The position numbers and the translations under genes were made by a program. The notes under the pieces are model-generated. The model saw only the letters and a program-made list of their open reading frames with translations. It made no database searches and was not told the DNA's origin. A stretch of DNA of 64,000 nt from Pandoraea oxalativorans (GTDB lineage: Bacteria > Pseudomonadota > Gammaproteobacteria > Burkholderiales > Burkholderiaceae). The stretch covers positions 11,109 through 75,108 of the forward strand of contig NZ_CP011520.2 in assembly GCF_000972785.3 (NCBI RefSeq), given 5' to 3'. Positions 27,550 to 37,250 of this stretch are shown in pieces. Each line of letters starts with the position of its first letter. Positions within the stretch are counted from its first letter, which is position 1.

Positions 27550-28414
27550 TTCATTTGGTGGACGCAAAAGTACCCACAGACTCGCCTCCCATCAAGACGG
27601 TACTCCTCGAGCCTTTACGCCGAGCCAGAAGTATTTCTCATCGCGCGGTATCCGTATGCCCCCGCTTGATGGCCTTGATAGGCCGTGGAATTCTTACCCG
27701 ATTTGGCGCGTTTTTCCTCGCGCCATGGCGGGCCTCCGACCCGAGCGACCTATGCTGGGGTCATCCCTCGCTTTCGTCGCGCGATAAGCTCGCGTCTGGC
27801 GCGCCCCCACGGCTAGTTCCCAGTCGTACGCGGCACACGCCAAGCGGGCCGTGAAGCGGGCCGTGAATCCCGCCGCGTCGGGTGGCAGGCCCCATCGCCA
27901 GCGTGCGTCGTTGAGGCACTTTCTCCCGCCCTCGAACCATCCCCGACTTCTCCTTGGCGCGTTCGCTGAGCGCCGTGTTTCCCGAACTTCGAGGGGGCTG
28001 AGCGCGTGCGTGTGCGCGCCGGCGGCGATGCCGCGTTCGCTCGCAGCCAACGGAAAACAGGAAACGCGTCGCCGCGCCGGGTGAGCGCTTCGCAATAAAG
28101 GCGTTTCCCGACGTGCCCGAGACCCTCTCGCGTGACGCTCAACGTGGCGAGTGTTAGGCGTTGACCGCACGTCCCTCCGTCCAAGTCCTTTGCCAGGGGG
28201 CACGCGCCGTGTTTTTTAATATTGTTGGCGTGCTTCGATACTGCCCCAAACACCGTAGCGCTGATCGACGCATGCGATTGCCGGGGCCAACTCCTTAATA
28301 AACCAAGGGCATTGGCAACGACAGGGGGATGAGGATTCCGCCCAGTGTTTACACCATCGTCCCGGCCGCTCCCCCGCAAACCGGGCAATAGGCCTCAAAA
28401 TGCACAAATAACAC
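27550..28414. other. No recognisable gene (about 870 bp)
   Basis: The first 50 bases are the start of the IS66 element. After that there are only unsupported GC-rich frames. A 12-bp direct repeat AAGCGGGCCGTG occurs twice in a row near 27840-27862. Confidence 0.45.
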
Positions 28415-28418
28415 CTAG

Positions 28419-29752
28419 CAGGCTGTTGAAATACCCCTCGCCGATGTGCGGCGGGGCCTTCGGATGTGGCGATGTGTCGGTTCGGTTCTTGACGATTTAA
28501 TGCTGCGCGTCCCTAATTCGAGTGAACCCAATGCCATCGTCTCGCCAATTTGCGCCCCTATGCCGCCTTCGCAGCGAGCGTACGCATGCGAGTCAGGTTA
28601 TAGGCCGCCTGCGTCAACACAAAGAGCTGTTCGATTCGCTCGCGGCCGCGATACATCGCTTGCCGAATTCGGCCTACCGTCTTGCCCCAGCCAAAGACCT
28701 GCTCGATGCACTTGCGCTTGCGCTGACTGATGGCGTAACCGGGCCAACGCGTTGTGCGCCCGTCGATTGCCGAGCCGCCGGCTCGGCCGTCGTTTTGCGC
28801 CACATGCGGCGTGACACGATTTTCGCGGCACGACGCCACAAAGCCTGCCGTGTCGTAGTTCTTGTCAGCGCCAACGGTGATGGGGCTGTCGGCAAGAAAC
28901 GCCGCATCGGCGAGCATATGGGTCGCAGCGTCGCGCTCGGCCGTGCCGCTCGCCTGCGTGACCTGGGCGTTGACAACCAGGCCATGCCGGTTATCGGTCA
29001 GCACATGCCCCAAATAGCAAAGCACCGCGCCGGTGCCGCGACTCTTGCGAAACAAGCGCGCCTCGCTGTCCGTGCTCGATTCATGCGTCTCGTTGCTGCG
29101 TTTCTCGCCGTGCCAGTTCTCGCGCTGGCGACTGCCGCCCTCAGGCGGTGTGTCGTCGTCTGATTTGTCTTTGCGCACGAAGCTCTTGTGTCCCGCCCAA
29201 GCCTGAATCAGCGTGCCGTCCACGCTGAAATGCTCGCCCGAGAGGTGGCCACGCGCGTGCGCAGTCTCAACCGTTTCGTTAAACAAACTGACGATGACGT
29301 CGTGAACCAGCAAGCGCTCGCGGTTCTTACTGAACGTCGAGTGGTCCCACACGGCATCGTCCATCGCCAAGCCGACGAACCAGCGGAACAGCATGTTGTA
29401 GGAGATTTGCTCCATCAGCATGCGTTCGCTGCGAATTGAATACAGCACTTGCAGCAACAGCGCACGAATGAGCTTCTCAGGTGCGATGCTTGGCCGGCCG
29501 CCTTTCGCGTCGCTCTCGTACATGCGCCTAAACACGGGGTCCATGCGCTTGAGCGCGTCGTTCAGCCAGTTCCGAATCGGCCGCAACGGGTGGTTCGCTG
29601 GCACAAAGTTATCCAGCGTCGTCACTGTGAACATCGACTCGGTGTAGCTGTCCGCTCCGCGCATCGTTTCTGTCTCGGTGTTGTTCGGTTCTTCGTTTCA
29701 ACGTTTACCCCTCCCGGCTGGATGACACGTGCGGGAGGTATTTCAACAGCCT
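28419..29752. mobile_element. IS5/IS1182-family element, intact
   Basis: Inverted ends CAGGCTGTTGAAATACC. A 4-bp target duplication CTAG stands at 28415-28418 and 29753-29756. A truncated relative lies at 55631-55817. Confidence 0.93.
28558..29664 (-). CDS. IS5/IS1182-family transposase
   Basis: A 368-residue transposase. The N-terminal block is VPANHPLRPIRNWLND...RPSIAPEKLIRALLLQVLY. The catalytic part has FSVDGTLIQAWAGHKSF, ITVGADKNYDTAGFV and RKCIEQVFGWGKTVG, giving the Asp, Asp and Glu. The frame is complete between the repeats and probably active. Confidence 0.93.
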   Translation of the reverse strand: MRGADSYTESMFTVTTLDNFVPANHPLRPIRNWLNDALKRMDPVFRRMYESDAKGGRPSIAPEKLIRALLLQVLYSIRSERMLMEQISYNMLFRWFVGLAMDDAVWDHSTFSKNRERLLVHDVIVSLFNETVETAHARGHLSGEHFSVDGTLIQAWAGHKSFVRKDKSDDDTPPEGGSRQRENWHGEKRSNETHESSTDSEARLFRKSRGTGAVLCYLGHVLTDNRHGLVVNAQVTQASGTAERDAATHMLADAAFLADSPITVGADKNYDTAGFVASCRENRVTPHVAQNDGRAGGSAIDGRTTRWPGYAISQRKRKCIEQVFGWGKTVGRIRQAMYRGRERIEQLFVLTQAAYNLTRMRTLAAKAA

Positions 29753-29947
29753 GCTAGAAGGGCATCGCGGCGTGAGCTTTTGCTTGGCGCGGGAGCAAGT
29801 CGGCGTGCCACGCACCTACCGCCCCTCTCGCCCTCGGTCACACCGGGCGCGACGCGCGCCGCTTTTGTCCAGTGGCATGAGAGTTGCATGCGGCCAATCG
29901 AGACAGCGCGGCGCTGGCGTTCTGCCGGGCGATGAGGAACATTACAA

Positions 29948-30178
29948 ATGGCTATGGTATTGTCCTTCGCTTACCGAGGCTTCCGGGTGCTCTGCACGGC
30001 GCTGCCGGCCACCGGCGGCGGCTTTCGCGCCACGGCTCGGATAACGGCCATCACTGCCGGTCTTTCGCGGGAGGAGACGGCGCAGACACTTCACGGCGGG
30101 GTCCACCGAGAAGCGTCGTTGGCCATTGACATGGCGTGTTCTCTGGCCAAAACATGGATCGAGGCGCACAAGCCTTAA
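29948..30178 (+). CDS. Small hypothetical protein, 76 residues
   Basis: MAMVLSFAYRGFRVLCTALP begins a small protein with a pattern seen in short Burkholderia hypotheticals: an aromatic-rich strand, an FRATARI strand, and a C-terminal helix ending AKTWIEAHKP. The motif spacing suggests a real two-strand/one-helix domain. Function unknown. It stands alone between IS remains. The second Met (29954) could also start it. Confidence 0.5.
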   Translation: MAMVLSFAYRGFRVLCTALPATGGGFRATARITAITAGLSREETAQTLHGGVHREASLAIDMACSLAKTWIEAHKP

Positions 30179-30186
30179 CGCGGCGG

Positions 30187-30278
30187 GCCTGTTGATTTTC
30201 ACCAAATGTTGCCCCCATTGAAGGGTCAATGCTTGGTGCCCATCCACCGCCACCGCGCGCGCAGCGTGGCTGGGCGAG
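30187..30278. other. IS21-type end remnants
   Basis: TGTTGATTTTCACCAA near 30189 and GGGTCAATGCTTGGTGCCC shortly after resemble fragments of IS21-type ends. No transposase remains between them. Confidence 0.3.
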
Positions 30279-30632
30279 TTGCGACACGACGGGGATGGGC
30301 TCGTGCGGCGTTTGGCGCAGGTGGGCCAGACGCCGGCCGTCAGGCGGGAGCAGGCGAGCACGGACGCGGCCGGTAAGGCGTATCTGATCGCCCGGCTCAA
30401 CTTTGAGTCCGTCATGGACACAAACGCCGTGACGCTGAGCGACGCTGGACGCCCTGCGGCGGCGCCGATCGGGGATCCGCTCAATCACGGTGCCGCCGAG
30501 TTCGTTGCGGCGAATCCCGCGCTTGCGCGCAAGGCGCCGCGGTGCGTGCCGCTGCTCGCCGGCTTCGCGCTCGTGGCCGGGGCGGTGGGGGCGTTGTGTT
30601 CGGCTGGCGCGCCTCGCGGGCGCGGGCGGTGA
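30279..30632 (+). pseudogene. Diverged copy of the membrane-anchored passenger protein at 48743
   Basis: From about 30390 the protein reads ARLNFESVMDTNAVTLSDAG and ends with a hydrophobic stretch FALVAGAVGALC. This aligns residue by residue with the fragment at 48743-48989 (ARLNFESVIDKNAAKLTDAG ... FALVAGAVGGFVGARLAGL), including DNA after the stop. It extends further upstream than that fragment, so it shows what the IS6 element removed there. Substitutions such as lost charged residues suggest decay. Function unknown; a single C-terminal membrane anchor is predicted. Confidence 0.6.
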
Positions 30633-30811
30633 GCGCGGGGCGCGCAAAGACGGGCGGCCATCGCGCCGCCTCTCGATGCCCGCCTTGCCGGTGTGCGACA
30701 ACCCGGGGGCGCCGTGCGGATGACGCGCGGATTCGCAAGACCCTTGCAGCAAGTCTGGCGTCCGCCGGCACCCCTCGTGCGGGCCCCGCGTCCGGAAAAC
30801 AGTTTGGTGGC

Positions 30812-31090
30812 ATGAGCGTGCCGAATGCGGAGCGATTGAAGGAGTTGGAGGCCGAGAATGCCCGGCTGAAGAAGTTGCTGGCAAAGTCGTCCAACGACTG
30901 ATGCGCCGGATCGACGAACTGCGTTTGGAGTTCCCGTTTGTCGCTTCACGGATGTTGGCGCGCGGCTACGTTGGAGGCCATGCATGCCGTTCAAGCGCTG
31001 GCAGAAGCGTTCGCCCGCTGGGGCACCCCGACAGCGTGAACACCGATCAGGGCAGCCAGTTCACGGCGGGAGCGTGCACTGTGCAGAGGG
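30812..31090 (+). pseudogene. Remnants of an IS3-family transposase
   Basis: LKELEAENARLKKLLAKSS is the C-terminal zipper of an IS3 OrfA. It is followed out of frame by FARWGTPDSVNTDQGSQFT-like codons, an OrfB DDE fragment. Small scattered pieces only. Confidence 0.7.
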
Positions 31091-32193
31091 GCTGTACCGT
31101 GAGGCCTCGTCGGCGATTGAGGGGGGCTTCGTTCCTGGCCAGAAGATGGGTCGATGGGCACCAAAGACTGATGACGCGCCACGTGGTGCGTTGCAATATC
31201 TCGCTCGCAGCACCGGGCCAGTGCGTGCAGAACGGAGTGAGACGACCTTGAGGGTGTCACGCCGTTGCCCTTTTTCGTGCCTGGCTGCGGCTCGCAGTTT
31301 CTCGACCACTTGGTCGCGGCGCGACTCCACGTCACTGACCTTATTCCCGTCCTCGGCGGCGTAAGCGCTTGCCAGTGGCGCATTGAGCTTCTTTAGCCGC
31401 GCTTGTCACCCGCGCAGCAGAACACCGGTCAGTGCCACGTGCGGGCCAACAACGCCACACAGAACTCCGCCATTCTGCGGAGCATCGTCATGAACCGCTG
31501 CGCCAGGACAACCCCTACAGGACGGGTCTGAAAAACCGCCGCATCCTGGTTTGCGCCGACGACGACTATCGAGCCCAACTCCTTGGCTGACGTGCTCCTC
31601 ACGCTCGTTGACCCTCCGTTTGGGAGCCCGGGCTCCCGAGGCCACCACCCGCAAAGATCAGGTGTTCACCCGAGGGTGTCCGGTCTGGCGATGCGCAAAA
31701 TGGACCCCGTCCCATGCCCGGTCGCAGGTACGTCGCGATTTTTGACAAGCCGGTACCCGTGGCTCGCCTGGCATGCGACCGTCAGCCCGTACCCGGCATC
31801 ACCACGCGCTGCCCGCCCTTGACAGACAGGACCATTCTTTATCAAGGACATTCGATGCCGGTGAACGTTGATGAACGCTTGCCATGGAGCAAAGCGCAGC
31901 GCGAGCTGCTGGCGATAAAGCCCTGCGCGCAGCAAATGTCGTTTGGAGGCGAAGGGCTACCGGTTTGGCCCGAAGCCTGACGAAGGCCGGCGTGCGCGGT
32001 GCGTCGCGAAAGCGTTGCATGCGCCGCGCCTGTGTGAGCCGATGGCTGCCCTGCGCGATGGACGGCTCGGGCCGCTGCTTTGACGAACCCCTGCTTGACG
32101 CTGACCGGCTCCGGGCACTCGGCTTCGGCTGCCGGATAGCCGCGCAGGGAGTCGGTCACGATCGTGCGTTTCCAAGTTGACAACACCGCCAAA
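31091..32193. other. No recognisable gene (about 1.1 kb)
   Basis: Broken coding-like sequence on both strands and no intact gene. The promoter of the polysaccharide operon should lie in its last 200 bases, but no clear -35/-10 pair is evident. Confidence 0.45.
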
Positions 32194-33000
32194 ATGCATC
32201 CTTTTAAAGTCTTTGCTGCTGTCCAGGATAGACGCCGACACTTGTTATGGGAGATGACAAAGCGCGACCTGTCCTCTCGCTACAAGGGGGCCCGCCTCGG
32301 GATGCTCTGGGCCGTGCTGCTCCCGCTGGCCATGCTGGGCGTTTATTCCTATGTATTCGGCGTGGTGTTCAAGTCGCGCTGGGGCGCGGCTGGCGCTTCC
32401 GATTTTCCCTTTCCGCTCGTCCTGTTTGCTGGCCTGATCGTTTTCAACTTCTTTGCCGAATGCGTGAATCGTGCGCCGACGCTGGTGTCGAGTTCACCCA
32501 ATCTCGTAAAGAAGTCAGTCTTCCCGCTTGAGATCCTCCCGTGGATGACGGTTTTAACGGCAGGCATCAATTCTTCGATCAGTATTGCGATATTGCTCAT
32601 CGGCGAGTGGTTGTGGGTCGGACACGTTCCGCTCACTGCTGTTCTCTTCCCGTTGATGCTCTTGCCGGTTGCCTTCGTCGCGCTCGGCGTCAGCTGGTTC
32701 CTTGCCTCGCTCGGCGTGTACGTGCGCGACGTCGCACAACTGGTGGGGCTCGGCATGACCGCGTCGCTTTTCTTCACGCCGATCTTTTACCCGCCAACCA
32801 GTGTGCCCGAAGCGCTGCGCGGCTTCACGGCCATGAATCCGCTTGCAGCGCAGGTGCAGTCGATGCGCGATGTGCTGCTCTGGGGGCGCCTTCCCGGCAT
32901 TGCCGCTTTTCTTACCGCGCTCCTAGTAGGCTGGGGCGCCGCTTGGATGGGTTGGATCTGGTTCTCGCATACTTCCGACGGGTTTGCTGATGTCCTCTGA
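32194..33000 (+). CDS. wzm: Polysaccharide ABC-2 transporter permease (Wzm/KpsM type)
   Basis: A 268-residue inner-membrane protein with about six membrane segments. The conserved start reads MTKRDLSSRYKGARLGMLWAVLLPL, and SSPNLVKKSVFPLEILP is the family signature of O-antigen/teichoic-acid exporters. It forms the channel through which a finished lipid-linked polysaccharide is flipped to the periplasm, powered by the ATPase encoded next. ATG 32194 is chosen because the family starts there; a frame 10 codons longer exists. It overlaps the wzt start by 11 bases. First gene of a seven-gene + strand cluster. Confidence 0.92.
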   Translation: MHPFKVFAAVQDRRRHLLWEMTKRDLSSRYKGARLGMLWAVLLPLAMLGVYSYVFGVVFKSRWGAAGASDFPFPLVLFAGLIVFNFFAECVNRAPTLVSSSPNLVKKSVFPLEILPWMTVLTAGINSSISIAILLIGEWLWVGHVPLTAVLFPLMLLPVAFVALGVSWFLASLGVYVRDVAQLVGLGMTASLFFTPIFYPPTSVPEALRGFTAMNPLAAQVQSMRDVLLWGRLPGIAAFLTALLVGWGAAWMGWIWFSHTSDGFADVL

Positions 33001-34516
33001 CGCTGTGGTACGTGTTGATGGAATTAGCAAGTGCTTCCGCATCTACTCCACGCCTTCCGACCGGCTGCGGCAATACGGCGTGCACTGGATGCAGCGCGTC
33101 CTGCCGGCGGCAGCTCAACGCCTGTTGCCACGGCATGTGCTGAACAAGGAGTATCGCCGCTTGTTCTGGGCGCTGCGCGATGTATCGTTCGAACTCAGGC
33201 GTGGCGAGAGCGTCGGTATTCTTGGCATGAACGGTGCCGGCAAGTCAACGCTGCTGCAGGTGGTGGCGGGCATCCTCAAACCGACCACCGGACGCATTGA
33301 AAGGTGCGGACGGCTTGCAGGCCTTTTCGAGCTCGGCTCTGGCTTCAATCCGGAATTCACGGGGCGCGAGAACGTCTTTTTCAATGCGGCGATGCTGGGT
33401 TTCCGGCGCGCAGAGGTGCTGGAGCGCTTGGCGGACATCGAGCAGTTCGCGGGTATCGGTGACTTCATCGATCGCCCGGTCAAGACGTATTCGAGCGGGA
33501 TGACAGTGCGCCTTGCGTTCGCCGTGCAGATGCAACTCAACCCCGACATCCTCATCGTTGATGAGGCGCTTGCCGTGGGCGATGCGCTTTTCCAGAAGCG
33601 CTGCTACGCCCGCATCGAGCGCTTCCTGTCCGACGGCGGCAGCCTGCTCTTTGTGTCGCACGATCAGGAGTCGGTGCGCACCTTGACCGATCGCGCGCTG
33701 CTGCTCAGTGGTGGCAAGACCGTCTGCATGGGCACGTCTTCGGAAGTTGTGCGGGAGTATCGGCGCTTGCTTCACGAGGCGGAGAACCAGCAGGCGCGCG
33801 ACGTACTGCAATACCTGTCAAGCTCGGCGAAGCGGCGCGTGCACCCGACCACGTCCGTCGCCGAGGGAGCGCACACCCCAGCACGCGAAGAAGCGCTCGT
33901 AAGCGCGTTTGCGGAGGCAGCGCGGAACGCGGCGCCTGACGCGGCCGAAATGCGGGGCGTGTCGGTTCGCAGCCGCAGCTCGGACATGTCGTTTGGTGAT
34001 CTCGATGTCGAAGTGTTAAACACCTCCCTCTGCGACGCGAACGGCGAACAGCGCAACCTGTTTTATCCCGGCGACGAAATCGACGTTTGCGTGCAGTACC
34101 GCGTAAATAGGCCGATCAAGGGGCTCAATCTGGGCGTGCGCCTCAGAAACAAGGAAGGCGTGAAGATCTATTCGGGGGGGACCTTTAACCAAGATCTGCT
34201 GCCGACGCGCCCGCGTGGCACCGCGCGCACGTGGGACCGCGAGTTTGCGCCAGGCGACATTATCGAGCTTCGCCAGCGTTTCGAATGCCGCCTCGGAGAG
34301 GGCTATTACGAAGTGCAGTCGTATGTCACAGAGGAGGCGTTGTTGGTGCCAGGACATCAGCGCATGCTCCACTGGGTCGACGAAAGTGCGTTTTTTCGGG
34401 TCTCGATGAACAAATTCGAGCGTTGGTACGGCGGCGTATGCGACATCTGCCCGAGCATGCAAGTAACAATCTCTGCCGCACCGACAGAGGTGGCGAACGG
34501 AGAATGCGTTGAGTGA
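32990..34516 (+). CDS. wzt: Polysaccharide ABC transporter ATPase with Wzt C-terminal domain
   Basis: A 508-residue protein. The ATPase domain has Walker A GMNGAGKST (79-87), signature YSSGM (about 166-170), Walker B ILIVDEA and the H-loop LFVSHD. After a linker rich in Ala/Arg (about 270-325), a beta-sandwich domain follows (VLNTSLCDANGEQRNLFYPGDEIDVCVQY...) like the Wzt C-terminal module. In E. coli O9a that module binds the capped end of the O-antigen. ATG 32990 overlaps the permease stop; an upstream TTG is less likely. The presence of this domain implies that a chain-terminating modification gates export, which fits the methyltransferase gene that follows. Confidence 0.92.
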   Translation: MSSDAVVRVDGISKCFRIYSTPSDRLRQYGVHWMQRVLPAAAQRLLPRHVLNKEYRRLFWALRDVSFELRRGESVGILGMNGAGKSTLLQVVAGILKPTTGRIERCGRLAGLFELGSGFNPEFTGRENVFFNAAMLGFRRAEVLERLADIEQFAGIGDFIDRPVKTYSSGMTVRLAFAVQMQLNPDILIVDEALAVGDALFQKRCYARIERFLSDGGSLLFVSHDQESVRTLTDRALLLSGGKTVCMGTSSEVVREYRRLLHEAENQQARDVLQYLSSSAKRRVHPTTSVAEGAHTPAREEALVSAFAEAARNAAPDAAEMRGVSVRSRSSDMSFGDLDVEVLNTSLCDANGEQRNLFYPGDEIDVCVQYRVNRPIKGLNLGVRLRNKEGVKIYSGGTFNQDLLPTRPRGTARTWDREFAPGDIIELRQRFECRLGEGYYEVQSYVTEEALLVPGHQRMLHWVDESAFFRVSMNKFERWYGGVCDICPSMQVTISAAPTEVANGECVE

Positions 34517-37238
34517 TTCCGATATCGCCCGTCGCCTGCTGCTCGCGTTTGGGTCACACCGATTCATCGTCTTCGGCGCGCTGCCCGAGGTAGCACGCAG
34601 TCTGTTGCGCGATGCGGGCAGCGAAGTCCTCGAACAAGACGTCGCAACGGATTGCGTGGCTCGCACGACCTGGACGCCGGAATTCCTGGGGAAATCCTGT
34701 CTCGTCTGTCTGAACCTGTCCGAGCACGCGCTCCTCGGCCTGTTGTCGGACGCGCGTCTGGCGTGCACGCAGGGCCTCTACATTCAGCACTGCGCGAGCG
34801 ATGCGCTCGGCACCGTCGAGGGCCTCGAGCGGCGTGCTTTCGTGCACGGTTACCGCAAGCATCCAGCGTACTATCGCCTATTCGGGTATGCCGAGCTCGA
34901 GCAAACCTCGCGCGAACTCGCGACACTGCTCGAGCCGGTGCCCGCCGCGGCGGCGGCGCGCTTCCCGATGCCGCGGCTCCTCGAAGAGCGTGATCTCCAT
35001 ATGGACATGCTGCGCGAGGCCGGCCGGCGTTCCGATGCGCACGTTATTCGCTATGACTGGGCCTCGAAGTTCGTCCGCCCGAACGACGTGGTGCTCGATG
35101 CCGCGTGCGGTCTCGGCTATGGCACGTACGCGATGCGCTATCTGTCTGCGGCAAGTCGCTTTTTTGGAATCGACAGCAGCGGCTGGGCGATCGACTACGC
35201 CACGGCGTGCTTTGGGAGCGATAACACCGAATACATCGCTGGCTTTCTGCCCGATGCACTGAGTCGTTTTGAGGACGCATCGGTCGATGTCGTCGTCTCG
35301 TTCGAGACGCTCGAACACGTGGAACAGCCCGCCGCGCTGCTCGCAGCGTTTGGGCGGGTACTGCGGCCCGGCGGCCGCATAATTGTCAGCGTGCCGAATG
35401 ACTGGAGCGACGAGACCGGCGAGGATCCGAACCCGCATCATCTGCACGTCTACACTTACGAGCGGCTTGCGCAGGAAATGGCGGTGGGCTTCACGATCGA
35501 ACAGTCGGCGCGGCAGATCGCAAGCGGCTGCAAGCACGTCGATGCGCATTGCCAGTGGGTCGAGCGTCCACGGGTCCTCGAAGTCGTCGAGCCCGCCAAT
35601 GGACGTGTGGAAGCGGAATGGTGGCTCGCGGTCGCGATGAAGTCGCCGCAGGCGGGCCGCGACGTCCCGTATCGCGAGACCGTGCATGGGCGCTTTGAAG
35701 GCGCCACGCATCTGGTCGACTTCGATGGCCACTATACCAATCCGTGGCTCGTTCACGCGATGGTCGAGATTCCGTACCGCCTGCAGCGCGCCGACGCGCT
35801 CAAGCGCCTCGCCGAGCAGGTGCGCGATAGCTACCCGTCCGGCACCGCCGACCATGGCGCGGCGCTCGCCGTTCTCTGTTACCGGGCGCTGGAAGAGCAC
35901 GCGCACGACACGCAGCTCGAACGGCTCGACGGCGTCATCGCCGGCTATCTCGCGCTGTCGGCCGACAATCCGCACATCCGGCGCTGGCAAGTTTCGCTGA
36001 CCTACGCGCGGGCGCGTCTGCGTCTGCGCCGCGGCGATCGCTGCGGCGCGCTGGCTGACTTCTCGGCGGTCGCGAGGGCCGACGTCGCGCACATCACGCC
36101 CACGCTCGGCACCAAGGTCATCGAGGCGGCCTTTCAGGCCGGCAGGTTGTCTTGGCTTGGCGATACGCGGTCGGCGGCGCGCGACTGGTGGCGCCTCGGC
36201 CTAACGAAGGCCGGCCATCTCATCGGCTCCGCGTGGTGCGAGTTCTTCGGCAATATCGAAGCGCCGTTCATCTTCGCGATGAATGACGCCGTCGAGATCG
36301 TTGATCGCGCGACGGCCTGCGCGCAGGCGCTGTCGCTCACGCATTCACGCAACAATGCGAGCGCGGCGATGCTTTACGACATCGGCCAACAATCACTGCG
36401 CTCGGCGTTGCGTCAGCGCGATGCCGATCTCGACACGGCCCGCGCCAACGCGACGAGCCTACGCAACGAATTCGATCGCGTTTGCGGCGAACTGCGCAAG
36501 CATCACGCACAGAAAGCGAGCCTCGAGCAGACGTCGATGGAACGCCTCGACCAGATCCTCGCGCTTGAGGCGCGCCTACGCGATACCGACGCAGCACTCG
36601 ACGAGGTCAAGGCGCAATCGGTGCAGCGCCTCGAGGAGAAAATCGCGCTCGAAAAGCGCATTGAGCAAACCGACGCCGCGCTGCAACACATCACAGCGGC
36701 ATTGCGCACGAGCTACACCGAACTCGCTGCCGCGCGCGCGCAGGTCGCGCGCTTGCGCGGCGAAATGGACAGTGTCTGCGCGGAGTTGCAGGCGCAGGAT
36801 GCACAGAAGTCGAGCCTTGAGCGCACGTCACTCGAACGGCTCACGCGCATCCATGAACTCGAAGCGCGGCTTGAAATCACGCAGGCCGCGTTTGACGACG
36901 TGCAGACAACGGCACTTGAGCGCCTTGACCAGATCCTCGCGCTCGACGCACGCCTGCGCGATACCGATGCAGCACTCGACGAGGTCAAGCTGCAGTCGAT
37001 GCAGCGCCTAGCGGAAAAGATCGCGCTCGAAAAGCGCATCGAGCAGACCGACGCCGCGCTGGAAGACGTCAAGCAGCTGTCGATCGATCGTTTGAAGTGC
37101 ATCGAGACGCTCGCGCAGCAGCTGCGCTGCGCGCAGGCCGCAGTCGGTGCCGCCGTGCCCGCTGTCGCAACTTGCCCGAAATCCTTACAGATCGCCGAAA
37201 TCCATTCGGTTCGGCAGGGCGACAAGCCCGTCCTTTGA
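34509..37238 (+). CDS. Methyltransferase with long duplicated coiled coil; WbdD-like chain terminator/ruler candidate
   Basis: A 909-residue protein starting at TTG 34509 (CGGAGAA ribosome site, overlapping wzt by 8 bases). Residues 1-150 are unassigned. Residues about 170-330 are a class I SAM methyltransferase: VLDAACGLGYGTYAM (motif I, about 194), FFGIDSS (II), VDVVVSFETLEHV (IV) and RPGGRIIVSVPN. Residues about 400-630 are helical and TPR-like. Residues about 637-880 are heptad-rich coiled coil containing a 48-residue unit twice (from about 677 and 803: RLRDTDAALDEVK ... EKIALEKRIEQTDAAL). In E. coli WbdD a methyltransferase caps the O-antigen and the coiled coil sets its length. No kinase motif is seen here. 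Role inferred from domain order and neighbours. Confidence 0.8.
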   Translation: MSDSDIARRLLLAFGSHRFIVFGALPEVARSLLRDAGSEVLEQDVATDCVARTTWTPEFLGKSCLVCLNLSEHALLGLLSDARLACTQGLYIQHCASDALGTVEGLERRAFVHGYRKHPAYYRLFGYAELEQTSRELATLLEPVPAAAAARFPMPRLLEERDLHMDMLREAGRRSDAHVIRYDWASKFVRPNDVVLDAACGLGYGTYAMRYLSAASRFFGIDSSGWAIDYATACFGSDNTEYIAGFLPDALSRFEDASVDVVVSFETLEHVEQPAALLAAFGRVLRPGGRIIVSVPNDWSDETGEDPNPHHLHVYTYERLAQEMAVGFTIEQSARQIASGCKHVDAHCQWVERPRVLEVVEPANGRVEAEWWLAVAMKSPQAGRDVPYRETVHGRFEGATHLVDFDGHYTNPWLVHAMVEIPYRLQRADALKRLAEQVRDSYPSGTADHGAALAVLCYRALEEHAHDTQLERLDGVIAGYLALSADNPHIRRWQVSLTYARARLRLRRGDRCGALADFSAVARADVAHITPTLGTKVIEAAFQAGRLSWLGDTRSAARDWWRLGLTKAGHLIGSAWCEFFGNIEAPFIFAMNDAVEIVDRATACAQALSLTHSRNNASAAMLYDIGQQSLRSALRQRDADLDTARANATSLRNEFDRVCGELRKHHAQKASLEQTSMERLDQILALEARLRDTDAALDEVKAQSVQRLEEKIALEKRIEQTDAALQHITAALRTSYTELAAARAQVARLRGEMDSVCAELQAQDAQKSSLERTSLERLTRIHELEARLEITQAAFDDVQTTALERLDQILALDARLRDTDAALDEVKLQSMQRLAEKIALEKRIEQTDAALEDVKQLSIDRLKCIETLAQQLRCAQAAVGAAVPAVATCPKSLQIAEIHSVRQGDKPVL

Positions 37239-37250
37239 ATGGCTTCTCTT

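Noticed and set aside
34878..36092. 404-codon minus-strand frame opposite the methyltransferase gene
   Set aside because: Codon-phase shadow; the + strand frame has clear methyltransferase motifs and overlaps its neighbours as in an operon.
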